Shown here piece after piece: positions 35,748-45,229 of a stretch of 64,000 nt of DNA (position 1 is the stretch's first letter; each line of letters begins with the position of its first letter). Made by a program: the position numbers and the translations under genes. The stretch comes from Verrucomicrobiota bacterium (GTDB taxonomy: Bacteria; Verrucomicrobiota; Lentisphaeria; JABSQK01; JAJFLO01). The notes under the pieces are model-generated. The model was not told the origin of the DNA and searched no databases. It was given only the letters and a program-made list of their open reading frames with translations. The stretch is from positions 1 through 64,000 of the forward strand of contig JAJFLQ010000132.1 in the NCBI GenBank assembly GCA_021772615.1. The letters are read 5' to 3'.

Positions 35748-37382
35748 TTATTCCTCATTGATTGGCAACACGATATGAAAGGTCGTGCCCACATTTAGTT
35801 CCGTTACAACATCGATTCGACCGTTGTGTTTGTTGACTATGATCTCGTGAACAATTGACAGCCCGATTCCTGTGCCTTTGCCGACATCCTTGGTTGTGTA
35901 GAATGGCTCGAAGATTCGTGGTGTTTCCGTTTCTTTCATACCTTTGCCGTTGTCGGCGATTGAGATACGTACCGATTCGTTCTCTACGTCAGTAGTCACA
36001 GTGATCAATCCTTTGGAGCCATTCCCAGCTGTTTTTGACTTTATTTTATCTGCAATGGCGTGTGAGGCGTTGACGAGGAGATTGAGAAACACCTGGTTGA
36101 GGTCATCGGGATAGCTGAGTATATCTGGAAGCTGCGGGTGCATATGCCAGACCAGATCGGCTACATACTTGATCTCGTTTCGAGCCAGCAATGCCGCGCT
36201 GTTCAGGCATTTGTTGATGTTGACCATTGACTTTGTCTTGCGCGAGATGCCTGAGTACGAAAATTCTTTCATCGCCGAAACGATACTAATCACATGGTCC
36301 AGGCCCTCGAGAGTTTCCCGGATTGCCATCGGCAGTTGTCCGTTCATGTACTCAATTTCGCGTTCCTCGGATTCTGTGAATAGCACCTGACGCGCTGTAT
36401 CTGCGTCGCTGTCGCCGGCTTGGTTGCCGGGCCGGAATTTCTCGAGCATTGGGAGGATCTGTGTGACCGACTCCAACGTGAACCGTGTATTGTCCTTGAT
36501 GAACTGCATAGGGGTATTGATCTCGTGCGCAATCCCGGCAGCGAGGACGCCGACTGCCTCCATTTTCTGCGCCTGTCGCAAGTCTGATTCGAGGCTTCTA
36601 CGTTTCGAGATGTCCCGTGAAGCGCCCTGAATCTCTTCGATCTCGCCGGTTGCCGAGTCGAAAATGGGCTTGAATGTGGTTTCGAACCACGCGTAACGAT
36701 CGCCATTCTTACGCACCCTGTATTCCAGAGTATCGGCCGTGCCGACCTCCGATCCAACCTTTGCGATTACGGTCTTGAGTTTTGTGGCGTCGTTGGGGTG
36801 ACAGAATTCAGTCAGATACCGTCCCATCATGTCCTCCGGGTCGTAACCGAGCAGCAGCTTGCTCGCCGGAGACACATACAGTAGAAGGCCGTCGCGCGTT
36901 TGGCGTGAAATCAAGTCCGTAGCATTTTCCGCCAGCAACCGGAATCGTTCTTCGCTCTTTCGCAGTTCTTCCTCTGCCTCGACAAGGCGTGCGCTTTGTT
37001 CGAGTTTCTCGATCACCTGCGTCACCACTGTCGGAAGCGTTTCCAGCAGGTCGCCGTCCTTGATAAGGTAGTCCTGCGCCCCAAGTTTCATCATTTCCAC
37101 AGTGACACGCTCGCCGCCGTGGCCCGTAATCATTACAAAAGGGAGCAACAGTTTCTTCTCTCGCAGGCGGTTGATCAGCGCCTCACCAGTCATGTCAGGG
37201 AGCTTGTAATCAAGCAGCATCAGATCCGCGGATTGCGTCTCAAGCCAGGATAACAGTGCCTGACCGGATCCTACGAATGCGGTCTGATAACCATCGCGCT
37301 TCAGGTACTTTTGTATCAAACACGACATGCCTTCGTCGTCATCAACGACCAAAATAACGTAATCATGTTTTTGCTTTCTCAT
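35748..37382 (-). CDS. Receiver-PAS-histidine kinase
   Basis: A 544-residue soluble sensor. Receiver about 1-125 with D58 in LLDYKLPD; PAS/PAC about 145-265 (RFRLLAENATDLISR ... YAWFETTFKPI); HisKA helix GIAHEINTPMQFI with the phospho-His; ATPase domain with DNGKGM and GKGTGIGLSIV boxes. Upstream in the same operon as the kinase at 34493 (22-bp gap). The ligand of the PAS domain is not evident. Confidence 0.9.
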   Translation of the reverse strand: MRKQKHDYVILVVDDDEGMSCLIQKYLKRDGYQTAFVGSGQALLSWLETQSADLMLLDYKLPDMTGEALINRLREKKLLLPFVMITGHGGERVTVEMMKLGAQDYLIKDGDLLETLPTVVTQVIEKLEQSARLVEAEEELRKSEERFRLLAENATDLISRQTRDGLLLYVSPASKLLLGYDPEDMMGRYLTEFCHPNDATKLKTVIAKVGSEVGTADTLEYRVRKNGDRYAWFETTFKPIFDSATGEIEEIQGASRDISKRRSLESDLRQAQKMEAVGVLAAGIAHEINTPMQFIKDNTRFTLESVTQILPMLEKFRPGNQAGDSDADTARQVLFTESEEREIEYMNGQLPMAIRETLEGLDHVISIVSAMKEFSYSGISRKTKSMVNINKCLNSAALLARNEIKYVADLVWHMHPQLPDILSYPDDLNQVFLNLLVNASHAIADKIKSKTAGNGSKGLITVTTDVENESVRISIADNGKGMKETETPRIFEPFYTTKDVGKGTGIGLSIVHEIIVNKHNGRIDVVTELNVGTTFHIVLPINEE

Positions 37383-37497
37383 TCGCTGTTCCGCTGTACG
37401 CGGGCATCTCGTTGTGTATCGTGAACCTGCCGCGGATATGGATATAACCGCGCTTTGCAGGCTCAGGTATTGTCTTTCGACGCAACCTGCAATGCCG

Positions 37498-39189
37498 TCA
37501 TTGTGACATCAATGCCATTTCGGCTGGTACGAAGTCGGTGTTGCTACGTGTCGTCACGTCGTCTTCGCCCGGTGCCGGTGCCGGCAATGATATAAAAAAG
37601 GTACTGCCTTCTCCCTCACTGGATTCCACCCGAATCGAGCCGCCGTGCATGTTTATCAGCTTTCGGGATATCGAGAGTCCCAGCCCCTCGCCACCCTCGT
37701 CGCCGGCGCGGTGAAAAATTTCGAATATCCGATCGCGCTGGTGCGCTGCGATGCCTATGCCGTTGTCGATGATGCTGTATGTGACCTGGTTCGAGTCGTC
37801 GCGTGCTGCCCCTGCAACCGTAATGAATCCCGGCCGATCCAGGTCGAGAAAACGCAATGCGTTATCAAGGATATTGGCGAAAACACGTTCGATCAGTGCG
37901 GCGTCAGCGGAGCAGGGCGGAAGCGACTGAAGCTTCACATCCGCGTTGCACGACTGTATTTGCGTTTCCATGGACCGTTTGATCCTTGCGAGCATACGAT
38001 TCATATCCACGGTTTCTACCTTAATCGTTGCCCGGCCGATTCGTGACAATTCCAGCAGGCCGTTGAGTAATGCATCCATACGCTTCACCGAGCTGTTGAT
38101 AAAATTGACTGCCTCAGGTATGTCTGTTGTGACAATGGTATTGAGTTCCTTCTGCGTATCGTCCGTGAGTGTCTCGTCCTGATGCAATTCGAAAATTCGT
38201 CGGCACGCATAGGTTAATTCTTTGCTGAAACCCTGAATGTTCACCAACGGGTTGCGGAGATCGTGTGAGGTCGTGTGAATAACGGACTCGAGTTCTCTGT
38301 TTTTTTCTGACATCCGACGATTAAAATCGCCGAGTACGGTTTCTACGTGTTTCTGGTTGGAGATGTCTGTCAGCGAACCGGCGAGACGATAGGCAGTTCC
38401 TTCCGCGTCGCGGATCGCGACACCGCGGTTGGCCATCCAGCGGAAGCAGCCCGATTTATTTCGCATCCGGCATTCGAACTCGAGGGTTGGGGACGCGCCC
38501 TTGCAATGAGCTTCTACCTCTGCCTGGACACGATGGATCTCAGCAGGGTGAATCCGATCGAACCACTCGCCGGGTTCATCGCCGATCTCAGTCTCGTTAT
38601 ATCCCAACATGGCTTTCCACCTTCCCGAATAATGTATGCGGCCTGTCTTGAGGTCCCAGTCCCACAATCCGTCTCGGGCACCCGCGAATGCGAGTTCGTA
38701 GCGCTCGCGACTCTCGCGCACCTCTCGAATCGCACGACAATGTCGCAGCGTGTACCGTATTGACCGCTCGAGCAGGTCCGCGTCGAACTTGCCCTTTACC
38801 AGGAAATCCGCCGCACCGGCGTTCATCGCGCGGAGGTCGATGTCATGGTTGCTCATGCCGGTGATGAAGATTACCGGAATATCGGCGTTGCCGCCTGCGA
38901 TGCGCGACAGCACCTCAAGGCCGTTGTCCGCTCCGATACGGTAGTCCAGAAGACACACGTCGTAATTCGTGCTCTCGACGGCCGTGATCGCGTCATCGGC
39001 ACACCGAGACCAGTCGATGTCAAATTGGTAGTGCGGAATGTCCGCCATGATCTTAACCGTGAAGCGGTAATCATGCTGACAATCTTCGACGATCAGGATT
39101 TTCAGCGATTCCGGATTGTCCTGTTGGGTCTTCAAATTCATTGCTAACACAATTTCTTGGTCGTCACCAGGTGTTGCGGATTCCGCCAT
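37498..39189 (-). CDS. Receiver-PAS-histidine kinase
   Basis: A 563-residue product. The receiver begins at about 30 (ILIVEDCQHD) with acceptor Asp in CLLDYRIG. A PAS_3-type domain spans about 165-290 (GARDGLWDWDLKTGRIHYSG). The kinase core is of the phytochrome-like type, with SHDLRNPLVNIQGFSKEL and DNGIGI, GEGLGLSISRKL boxes. An in-frame ATG at 39141 would shorten the N-terminus by 16 residues. The 115-bp gap to the next gene on this strand suggests its own transcript or loose coupling. Confidence 0.9.
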   Translation of the reverse strand: MAESATPGDDQEIVLAMNLKTQQDNPESLKILIVEDCQHDYRFTVKIMADIPHYQFDIDWSRCADDAITAVESTNYDVCLLDYRIGADNGLEVLSRIAGGNADIPVIFITGMSNHDIDLRAMNAGAADFLVKGKFDADLLERSIRYTLRHCRAIREVRESRERYELAFAGARDGLWDWDLKTGRIHYSGRWKAMLGYNETEIGDEPGEWFDRIHPAEIHRVQAEVEAHCKGASPTLEFECRMRNKSGCFRWMANRGVAIRDAEGTAYRLAGSLTDISNQKHVETVLGDFNRRMSEKNRELESVIHTTSHDLRNPLVNIQGFSKELTYACRRIFELHQDETLTDDTQKELNTIVTTDIPEAVNFINSSVKRMDALLNGLLELSRIGRATIKVETVDMNRMLARIKRSMETQIQSCNADVKLQSLPPCSADAALIERVFANILDNALRFLDLDRPGFITVAGAARDDSNQVTYSIIDNGIGIAAHQRDRIFEIFHRAGDEGGEGLGLSISRKLINMHGGSIRVESSEGEGSTFFISLPAPAPGEDDVTTRSNTDFVPAEMALMSQ

Positions 39190-39712
39190 GGTCTCTGTCG
39201 CAATGATGCTCGTTGAGACGGTGTGCCGTTCGTGGACTCGACACCATGGTATCGATCGTCACTTATGCTCCGGAGCGGTCGTGGATCTGGCTGCGCTCCG
39301 AGTTCAATTCTACCTGTAGCAGCATGGCAAAGCGGTGGTCTATGATACGCTACGTCACCGCGGAGTACGCTGACTCACCCGGGCGCCAAGATCGGCGGCA
39401 CTGGTCCGGCTACTTGGGACTGCGCAGTATATATGCCAGGAACCACCATGACTTTGGTGCGACGTATGAATCCGGGGCCTCTGGCCCCGGGCCGTAGCGG
39501 CGTAGCAATCAGCCGCCTTTCGGGCACGGTCAAAGCCGACTCATCCGGGCCTGGATTCTTTCTTGATGACCTGGTGGGAGGTGTCCGAGAGTCCTTGCGA
39601 CAGGGCCGATGCAGCACTTGATGCCGGGCCGAAGATGGACTACGTTTGCATGCAAACGGAGCACATCGAGCAGGCAATGGTCCCATGCGGGGGGCAAACC
39701 ACGAGGCAAGGA
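39190..39712. other. Divergent intergenic region with hairpin
   Basis: About 520 bp between the kinase at 37498 and the kinase fusion at 39713. A perfect GGGGCC-TCT-GGCCCC hairpin sits at 39474-39488. An open frame from 39563 leads into the downstream gene, but its first 50 codons lack family-like sequence, so I treat them as upstream region. Confidence 0.5.
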
Positions 39713-41026
39713 ATGACCGGTGATCACGATGATGCGGATGTAGAATCAGGGAAACGTACGCACGGGTCGACTCGTGGCGATATCAACCGAAAATCAATCC
39801 TCGTCGTAGACGATGATGACAAGATCCGCCGGATTCTGCGTCAAATACTGGCATACGACGCATACAATGTGCTGGAGTGCGCCAACGGTCGCGAAGCATT
39901 GGAGACGTTGGAACGTGCGAGTGTCGATCTCGTGCTCACCGACATTCGTATGCCGGAGCTTGACGGGATCTCGTTGTTAACCGAATTGCGGCGACTTACA
40001 CATTCGATTCCTGTCGTGGTCATATCTGGTGAGACATCGGTTAAAGCTATCGTCCAATGTATGAAAATCGGCGCTGTCGATTTCGTGTCGAAACCGTTTA
40101 CTGTCCAGGCTGTCAAGGACGTCGTGGCGTCGGTGTTCAGGCGTCGATTCAAGTCGCCCAGGGAGCTCCAGATATCCCATATTGCGGCCTTTCACCCCTG
40201 GCTGAAAAGCAAATTCACACTGGTCGACCGCATTGGCGAAGGGGGCATGGGCGTGATTTATTGCGTTCAGCTTCCCGGCGATCCGAGCGGGCGTCGGTAT
40301 GCCCTCAAGGTCTTCAAGGCGCAGGATGGGCGCGGTGCGCCTGCGCAAGCGTTGCGCGAACGTTTTCTACGCGAAGCCAAGGCAGCGGCGAGTGTTTCGC
40401 ATCCGAGTATCGTGCGAATATTCGGTTATGGATTCGAACGAGATGTGATGGACTGCTACATCTTGATGGAGTTCATCGCCGGCCGGTCGCTCGCCGACCT
40501 GATCTATTCGGGTACACACCTTGCTCTGTCGTCAAAAATTGAGATGCTCGCCAGAATCGCGGATGGGCTCGAAGCGATTCACGCAGCGGGGATTCTGCAC
40601 CGGGATATCAAGCCGGCAAACGTGTTGGTGGACGACGATCACAACGTCAAAATAACGGATTTCGGCGTGGCGCGTTTGCCAGACTCGGACTTGACCAAAG
40701 TGACTGAAATCATTGGATCGCCGAGTTACATGGCGCCCGAGCGATTTGACTCTGGATCGCCGGATCCGAGAAGCGATATTTTTTCGCTCGGCGTGCTCGG
40801 TTTCGAATTGTTTCTGGGGCTGCGTCCGTTTACCGGTGAAACCATTTTTGAACTCAGCGACAATATCCGCAAGATTCCTCATCCCCACCCTCAAGATATC
40901 GATGACGTCTTCCCTGATGCGCTGACGAAGGTTCTTGATGGTATGCTTGCCAAGCGTCCGGAACAACGCTATGCGCGGGCTGCGGAAATTTCAGCGGATC
41001 TCAGGGCTGCGGCTCAGACGCTATGA
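39713..41026 (+). CDS. Receiver-Ser/Thr protein kinase fusion
   Basis: Joins a two-component receiver to a eukaryotic-type kinase. The receiver (about 28-145) has SILVVDDDD, D78-region acceptor VLTDIRMPELDG and the Lys of FVSKPF. The kinase follows with IGEGGMGVIYCV (P-loop), the Lys of YALKVFK, HRDIKPANVLVDD (catalytic loop) and DFGVARL. All catalytic residues are present. I chose ATG 39713, which has an AAGGA ribosome site, over the open frame reaching 39563. It converges on the kinase gene at 41001 with a 26-bp overlap. Phosphorylation of the receiver probably gates kinase activity. Confidence 0.87.
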   Translation: MTGDHDDADVESGKRTHGSTRGDINRKSILVVDDDDKIRRILRQILAYDAYNVLECANGREALETLERASVDLVLTDIRMPELDGISLLTELRRLTHSIPVVVISGETSVKAIVQCMKIGAVDFVSKPFTVQAVKDVVASVFRRRFKSPRELQISHIAAFHPWLKSKFTLVDRIGEGGMGVIYCVQLPGDPSGRRYALKVFKAQDGRGAPAQALRERFLREAKAAASVSHPSIVRIFGYGFERDVMDCYILMEFIAGRSLADLIYSGTHLALSSKIEMLARIADGLEAIHAAGILHRDIKPANVLVDDDHNVKITDFGVARLPDSDLTKVTEIIGSPSYMAPERFDSGSPDPRSDIFSLGVLGFELFLGLRPFTGETIFELSDNIRKIPHPHPQDIDDVFPDALTKVLDGMLAKRPEQRYARAAEISADLRAAAQTL

Positions 41027-42533
41027 ATGTATGCGATTCCTCGTTGCGATACCGCGGCAGGTAGATCTGAAACGTCGTGCCCTCGTGCAATGCGCTCTTT
41101 ACGGAGATCTCGCCGCCAAATTTCTTGACGATACCGTAGACCGACGAAAGACCCAGACCATTGCCTTCACCCGTTACTTTTGTTGTAAAAAACGGTTCGA
41201 AAATACGATCCATTATCGCAGGGGGTATCCCGTCGCCTGTGTCCCGAACGTCGATGGCGACCCATTGTCCGCACGCGAGCTTGCGGTCGTGGACGGTTGT
41301 CTCGCTGTCGACCGTAAGATTCCGTGCGCAGAATGTAAGTGTGCCGCCGTTCGGCATCGCGTCTCGCGCATTTATGGCAAGATTGATGATGATTTGCTCC
41401 AGCTGGTTAATATCCGCCTCGACAGGTGCGATATCGTCCGCGAAATCGGTGGCCAGCGATATCGAGCCGTTCATTAGCCGTTTGATCAGTTTCACCGCGT
41501 GACCGATGACCTCGTTCACGTTGACTTCCGCAAGTTCAACGGGTTGCCGCCGGCTGAATGTCAACAGCCGATTGACCAGCGATTTGCCGTGCTCGATGGT
41601 ATCCATGATTTCCGTCACGTTGTCGCGACACTCGGATGTCCCCGGTATGTCGTACAGGGCGAGTTCCGCGTTGGTCTGGATGATGGCCAGGAGATTGTTG
41701 AAATCGTGGGCAATTTCGCCTGCCAGGCCGCCCATGGCGTCCATCTTTTGCGCCTGCTGTAGTTGGTTTTCCAGTTCGACTTCACGGGTGATATCGCGTT
41801 TTACTGCTACATATCTGGTAATATTGCCGTCTGATTCGCGCATCGCAGAAATAACCGCGTCTTCGTGATACAGTTCTCCGTTCTTACGCCGATTTATCAG
41901 TCGCCCCGACCAGACTTTTCCTGCATCGAGATGGTGCCACATGCGTTCGAAAACATGCTTGTCGTGCTTGCCGCTGTTCAGTATCCGCGGGGTCTTACCA
42001 ATCGCTTCGTTCGCCGTGTAGCCGGTGATACGTTTGAACGCGGGATTGACGTACTCGATCGTCCCGTCGGTATCGGTAATCATCACAGCCTCGGAAGATT
42101 GCTCAATGACAGTGACCAGGCGATCGCGGCTTTTCTCCGCATGTTTACGCAGCGACCTCTCCTGCCATTCCTCCCTGGCACGTCGAATCGCCGGCGCGAG
42201 CCGCATGAGATTGTCTTTGAGGACGTAATCGGTAGCGCCCGCTTTGAGGCTGTCGATAGCCTGTGTTTCGCCGATCGCGCCAGATACGAAAATGAACGGC
42301 ACGTCGGGCGCCAGTGACATGGCAAGGGCAAGGGCCGACATCCCGTCGAAGGACGGTAGCGCACAGTCGGCAAGAATGATATCCAGCGTGGATTCCGTCA
42401 GCGCGCGCGTGAACCCTTCCTCCGTGGCGACGCGTTGTATCTCGCAGGCGATCTTCTCACGTCTCAACGTGTGCCGGACCAGAAGGGCGTCCGGATCACT
42501 GTCTTCAAGATGTAGAATTCTCAGCGTGCTCAT
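41001..42533 (-). CDS. Receiver-PAS-histidine kinase
   Basis: A 510-residue soluble protein. Receiver about 1-120 (ILHLEDSDPDALLV; IILADCALPS, where the acceptor Asp is followed by Cys), PAS about 135-255 with WSGRLINRRKNGELYHEDAVI, then the HisKA helix AGEIAHDFNNLLAIIQ and ATPase boxes DTGDGIPP and GEGNGLGLSSVYGIV. Last gene of the operon that begins at the TonB receptor; it overlaps the response regulator gene by 29 bp. Confidence 0.9.
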   Translation of the reverse strand: MSTLRILHLEDSDPDALLVRHTLRREKIACEIQRVATEEGFTRALTESTLDIILADCALPSFDGMSALALAMSLAPDVPFIFVSGAIGETQAIDSLKAGATDYVLKDNLMRLAPAIRRAREEWQERSLRKHAEKSRDRLVTVIEQSSEAVMITDTDGTIEYVNPAFKRITGYTANEAIGKTPRILNSGKHDKHVFERMWHHLDAGKVWSGRLINRRKNGELYHEDAVISAMRESDGNITRYVAVKRDITREVELENQLQQAQKMDAMGGLAGEIAHDFNNLLAIIQTNAELALYDIPGTSECRDNVTEIMDTIEHGKSLVNRLLTFSRRQPVELAEVNVNEVIGHAVKLIKRLMNGSISLATDFADDIAPVEADINQLEQIIINLAINARDAMPNGGTLTFCARNLTVDSETTVHDRKLACGQWVAIDVRDTGDGIPPAIMDRIFEPFFTTKVTGEGNGLGLSSVYGIVKKFGGEISVKSALHEGTTFQIYLPRYRNEESHTFIASEPQP

Positions 42534-42996
42534 TCTGTTCGTTCAACTCCGATAACCGTTCGTAAGGCGGCGTTTCATTGATCAACGCCCAGAATACTTT
42601 GATCTGCCGCACGACATCGATGAAATCCTTGAATTTCACCGGTTTTACGACATACGCGTTCACGCCGAGATCGTACGACTCGATCAAATCATTTTCTTCA
42701 CGGGATGATGATAACATGACTACCGGAATACATCGCAGGTGATCTGTCTCCCGGACTTCGCGCAGAACCTGAATGCCGTCAACCTTCGGCATTTTTATGT
42801 CGAGCAGTATGACAACCGGATTGCCCACCTCGCGGTCGTGAAATTGTCCGCGGCGGTGGAGGTAGTCTAGCGCCTGCTCGCCGTCGTGGACGATGTCGAT
42901 CTGGTTTGCAAGATTGCTGTCGCTGAGCGCCTTCATTGTGAGTTTTACATCTTTTTCGTCGTCATCGACGATAAGTATGCGGCGTAATATGGTCAT
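42505..42996 (-). CDS. Single-domain response regulator (Rcp1-like)
   Basis: A 163-residue receiver with no output domain: ILIVDDDEKDVKLTMKAL, acceptor Asp in VVILLDIKMPKVDG, and the Lys in VVKPVKFKDF. This long-loop receiver type usually partners phytochrome-like kinases. Its start overlaps the stop of the CHASE8-like kinase (4 bp) and its end overlaps the next kinase, so it probably shuttles phosphate between the two. Confidence 0.92.
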   Translation of the reverse strand: MTILRRILIVDDDEKDVKLTMKALSDSNLANQIDIVHDGEQALDYLHRRGQFHDREVGNPVVILLDIKMPKVDGIQVLREVRETDHLRCIPVVMLSSSREENDLIESYDLGVNAYVVKPVKFKDFIDVVRQIKVFWALINETPPYERLSELNEQNEHAENSTS

Positions 42997-44576
42997 ACGT
43001 CAGTCTCCTGTTTCGGTATGGTGAAGTAAAGCGTCGTGCCTTTGTCCACTTCGGATTCTGCCCAGATCCTGCCCTTGTGGCGGGTAACGATGCGCCGGAC
43101 CGTTGCCAGGCCAATGCCGGTGCCCTCGAACTCCTCGTTGCTGTGCAGGCGCTGAAAGACGCCAAATAACTTATCTTTGTATTTCATGTTAAATCCCACG
43201 CCGTTGTCGGCGACGAAGTAGATATCATCACCCTCGGCGGGATCCTTGCTGCATCCAATCGCAACCCGTGCGACGTCCCGGGTTCCGGTGTACTTGATGG
43301 CGTTGCCGATAAGATTTGATAGAATCAGTCGCATCATCGTGGGATCGGCGGTCGCATCGGGCACTGGGCTAAGATCCCACTTTATCGTCCGGTCACCGAT
43401 TTGGATCGCGAACTCATCAATGATCTCTGTAATAAGTTTGTCCATACTGACCGTCGTGATCGTCATGCCTTGCCGACCGGTTCGAGAAAAGGACAGCAGG
43501 TCGTTGATCAGGTTGTCCATTTTTTGGACGGATTCGTTGATGTACTGGATATATTCGCGGGGCTCCTCGTGCTCTTCAGCTATACACTCTTCGAGCAACT
43601 CGGCGAAACCTGCAGCGTGCCGCAGTGGCGCCCTGAGATCGTGCGATACAGTATACGCAAAAGATTCCAGTTCCTTGTTTGCCAGCTCGAGCTGTTTTGT
43701 GCGCTTGAGAACGCGGTCCTCCAATTCGGCATTCAGTACTCGTATCTTTTCTTCGGCCCGCTTGCGATCCTGAATCTCAACCTCAAGCTTTCGGGTCCGC
43801 TCCTGAACGCGGTCCTCCAGTTGTTCATTCAGACTCTTCAGGTTATCGTCGCGCTGCTGTATCTGCGTCAACATATGATTAAAGCTGTCGACCAGCACAC
43901 CCAATTCATCGTCGGACGTTCGCTCCGCGCGGATGCCGTAATCCTGGTTGTTGGAAATTTCCTGTGCCTTCGACGACAACTGCAAAATCGGCGCGGTAAT
44001 AACCCGCTGAAACTTTGACGCGATCACCACTGCAACCACGATCGACAGCAGAAAGAGCACGCCGACAATTGATACACTGCGCTTCATGCGCGAAGTCAAC
44101 TCTCGGGTATCCGCCTGTACGACGAGGGCGCCAAGCCTTCTGTCGCCAAGAAGAATACCGCGGATAACGAACAGAGAGTCGTCCGTGAAGTAATACTGAT
44201 CGTCGTAAGATTCAAGATGCGGCGCCAGTTGCGCACCGACATTGCCGCTGCTGCGGTAGTACGCCGCAAACAGCCTGTCATCACTGTCGTACACGCCCGC
44301 AGCCACCAGGCTCTCGTCTCCTTTTAGCGATGACAGGGTTTCGCTGAGCACATCACGATCGCGAAAGTCAAGCGCCGAGATGCTCTCAAAGCTGAGGATG
44401 TTTGCCAGAATGCCGATGCGTTTGGGCAGGGCCTTGCGGCCTTCGGCGACATCGTAAATGATAAACGCCAGGGATGCCGTAAACAGGGAGATACCGGATG
44501 TGGCAACCATGACCCAGATAATCTTGTTCTGAATGGATCTGTGGTTGACGCGACCGGTTGACGCTGGTGCGCTCAC
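42993..44576 (-). CDS. CHASE8-like/HAMP sensor histidine kinase
   Basis: Membrane sensor of 527 residues. A first membrane span (about 15-38) precedes a periplasmic region with IGILANILSFESISALDFRD, a CHASE8-like pattern. A second span (about 168-190) leads to HAMP (residues 190-245), a coiled coil, then HisKA with SHDLRAPLRHAAGFAELLEE and an ATPase domain (DNGVGFNM, GTGIGLATVRRIV). It overlaps the YfiR-like gene by 4 bp. YfiR proteins commonly pair with membrane proteins of this kind, so the YfiR-like neighbour may be its periplasmic partner. Confidence 0.88.
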   Translation of the reverse strand: MSAPASTGRVNHRSIQNKIIWVMVATSGISLFTASLAFIIYDVAEGRKALPKRIGILANILSFESISALDFRDRDVLSETLSSLKGDESLVAAGVYDSDDRLFAAYYRSSGNVGAQLAPHLESYDDQYYFTDDSLFVIRGILLGDRRLGALVVQADTRELTSRMKRSVSIVGVLFLLSIVVAVVIASKFQRVITAPILQLSSKAQEISNNQDYGIRAERTSDDELGVLVDSFNHMLTQIQQRDDNLKSLNEQLEDRVQERTRKLEVEIQDRKRAEEKIRVLNAELEDRVLKRTKQLELANKELESFAYTVSHDLRAPLRHAAGFAELLEECIAEEHEEPREYIQYINESVQKMDNLINDLLSFSRTGRQGMTITTVSMDKLITEIIDEFAIQIGDRTIKWDLSPVPDATADPTMMRLILSNLIGNAIKYTGTRDVARVAIGCSKDPAEGDDIYFVADNGVGFNMKYKDKLFGVFQRLHSNEEFEGTGIGLATVRRIVTRHKGRIWAESEVDKGTTLYFTIPKQETDV

Positions 44577-45217
44577 GGCTTGTTCCTGAGCACGCGGCGC
44601 GCAAGTTTGAGTAGGCGGGAGCTTATCTCTAACCCGCGCGATTCCGCTGCGTGGACATTGATCTCGAATTGGACGCGGTCATGATCGTCGGTGAAGAAGT
44701 TGATAATGCCTCCGGAATCGGCGAAGCCAGTCTCGTTGCCTACAAGGATGACCGGGCTATCCGGCATCGCCGCGACAATTTGATCAATTGAATATCCGGA
44801 TGTCTGAGTGACGAACACGACATGGCAGTCAACGATATCCGCCGGATCTGTCACGTGACGAATTGTCAGGCTGTGACCGTCGATACTGCGACCATTGAAA
44901 CCTGAGATTGTCTTTTGCACGCTTCCCGCACCGAAGACGCCTACCGTGATCGTCTCGGGTACATGCTGGCCTCCCGCGGGTGCAGGCCACTCGATATAAT
45001 GAATGAATTTGAACACCATTGTCGCCATGATACGCTCGCGCCACAAATCCGAATCGGCAGCGCACACCGGTTCCGGCACTGTTGCGAACGCGATCGCCAC
45101 GGCAACAAGCGGCAACACAAACGACCGGCGTCGCGGCGTGTCTACGCATGCCGGGTATGGACAGCGGTGTCCCTGCCGCGGACCATGAGTGTGATTGTCT
45201 GGATGGATCTCTGTCAT
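44573..45217 (-). CDS. YfiR family (DUF4154) periplasmic protein
   Basis: A 214-residue protein with an N-terminal export signal (SFVLPLVAVAIAFATV ... CAAD, cleavage near residue 54). The DUF4154 core is clear: VFKFIHYIEWPA, ITVGVFGAG, VHVVFVTQ-like strand and ILVGNETGFADSGGIINF near the end. YfiR-type proteins restrain membrane signalling partners in the periplasm. It lies 12 bp after the TonB receptor and overlaps the sensor kinase gene. Confidence 0.9.
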   Translation of the reverse strand: MTEIHPDNHTHGPRQGHRCPYPACVDTPRRRSFVLPLVAVAIAFATVPEPVCAADSDLWRERIMATMVFKFIHYIEWPAPAGGQHVPETITVGVFGAGSVQKTISGFNGRSIDGHSLTIRHVTDPADIVDCHVVFVTQTSGYSIDQIVAAMPDSPVILVGNETGFADSGGIINFFTDDHDRVQFEINVHAAESRGLEISSRLLKLARRVLRNKP

Positions 45218-45229
45218 TGACTCGGCTTC

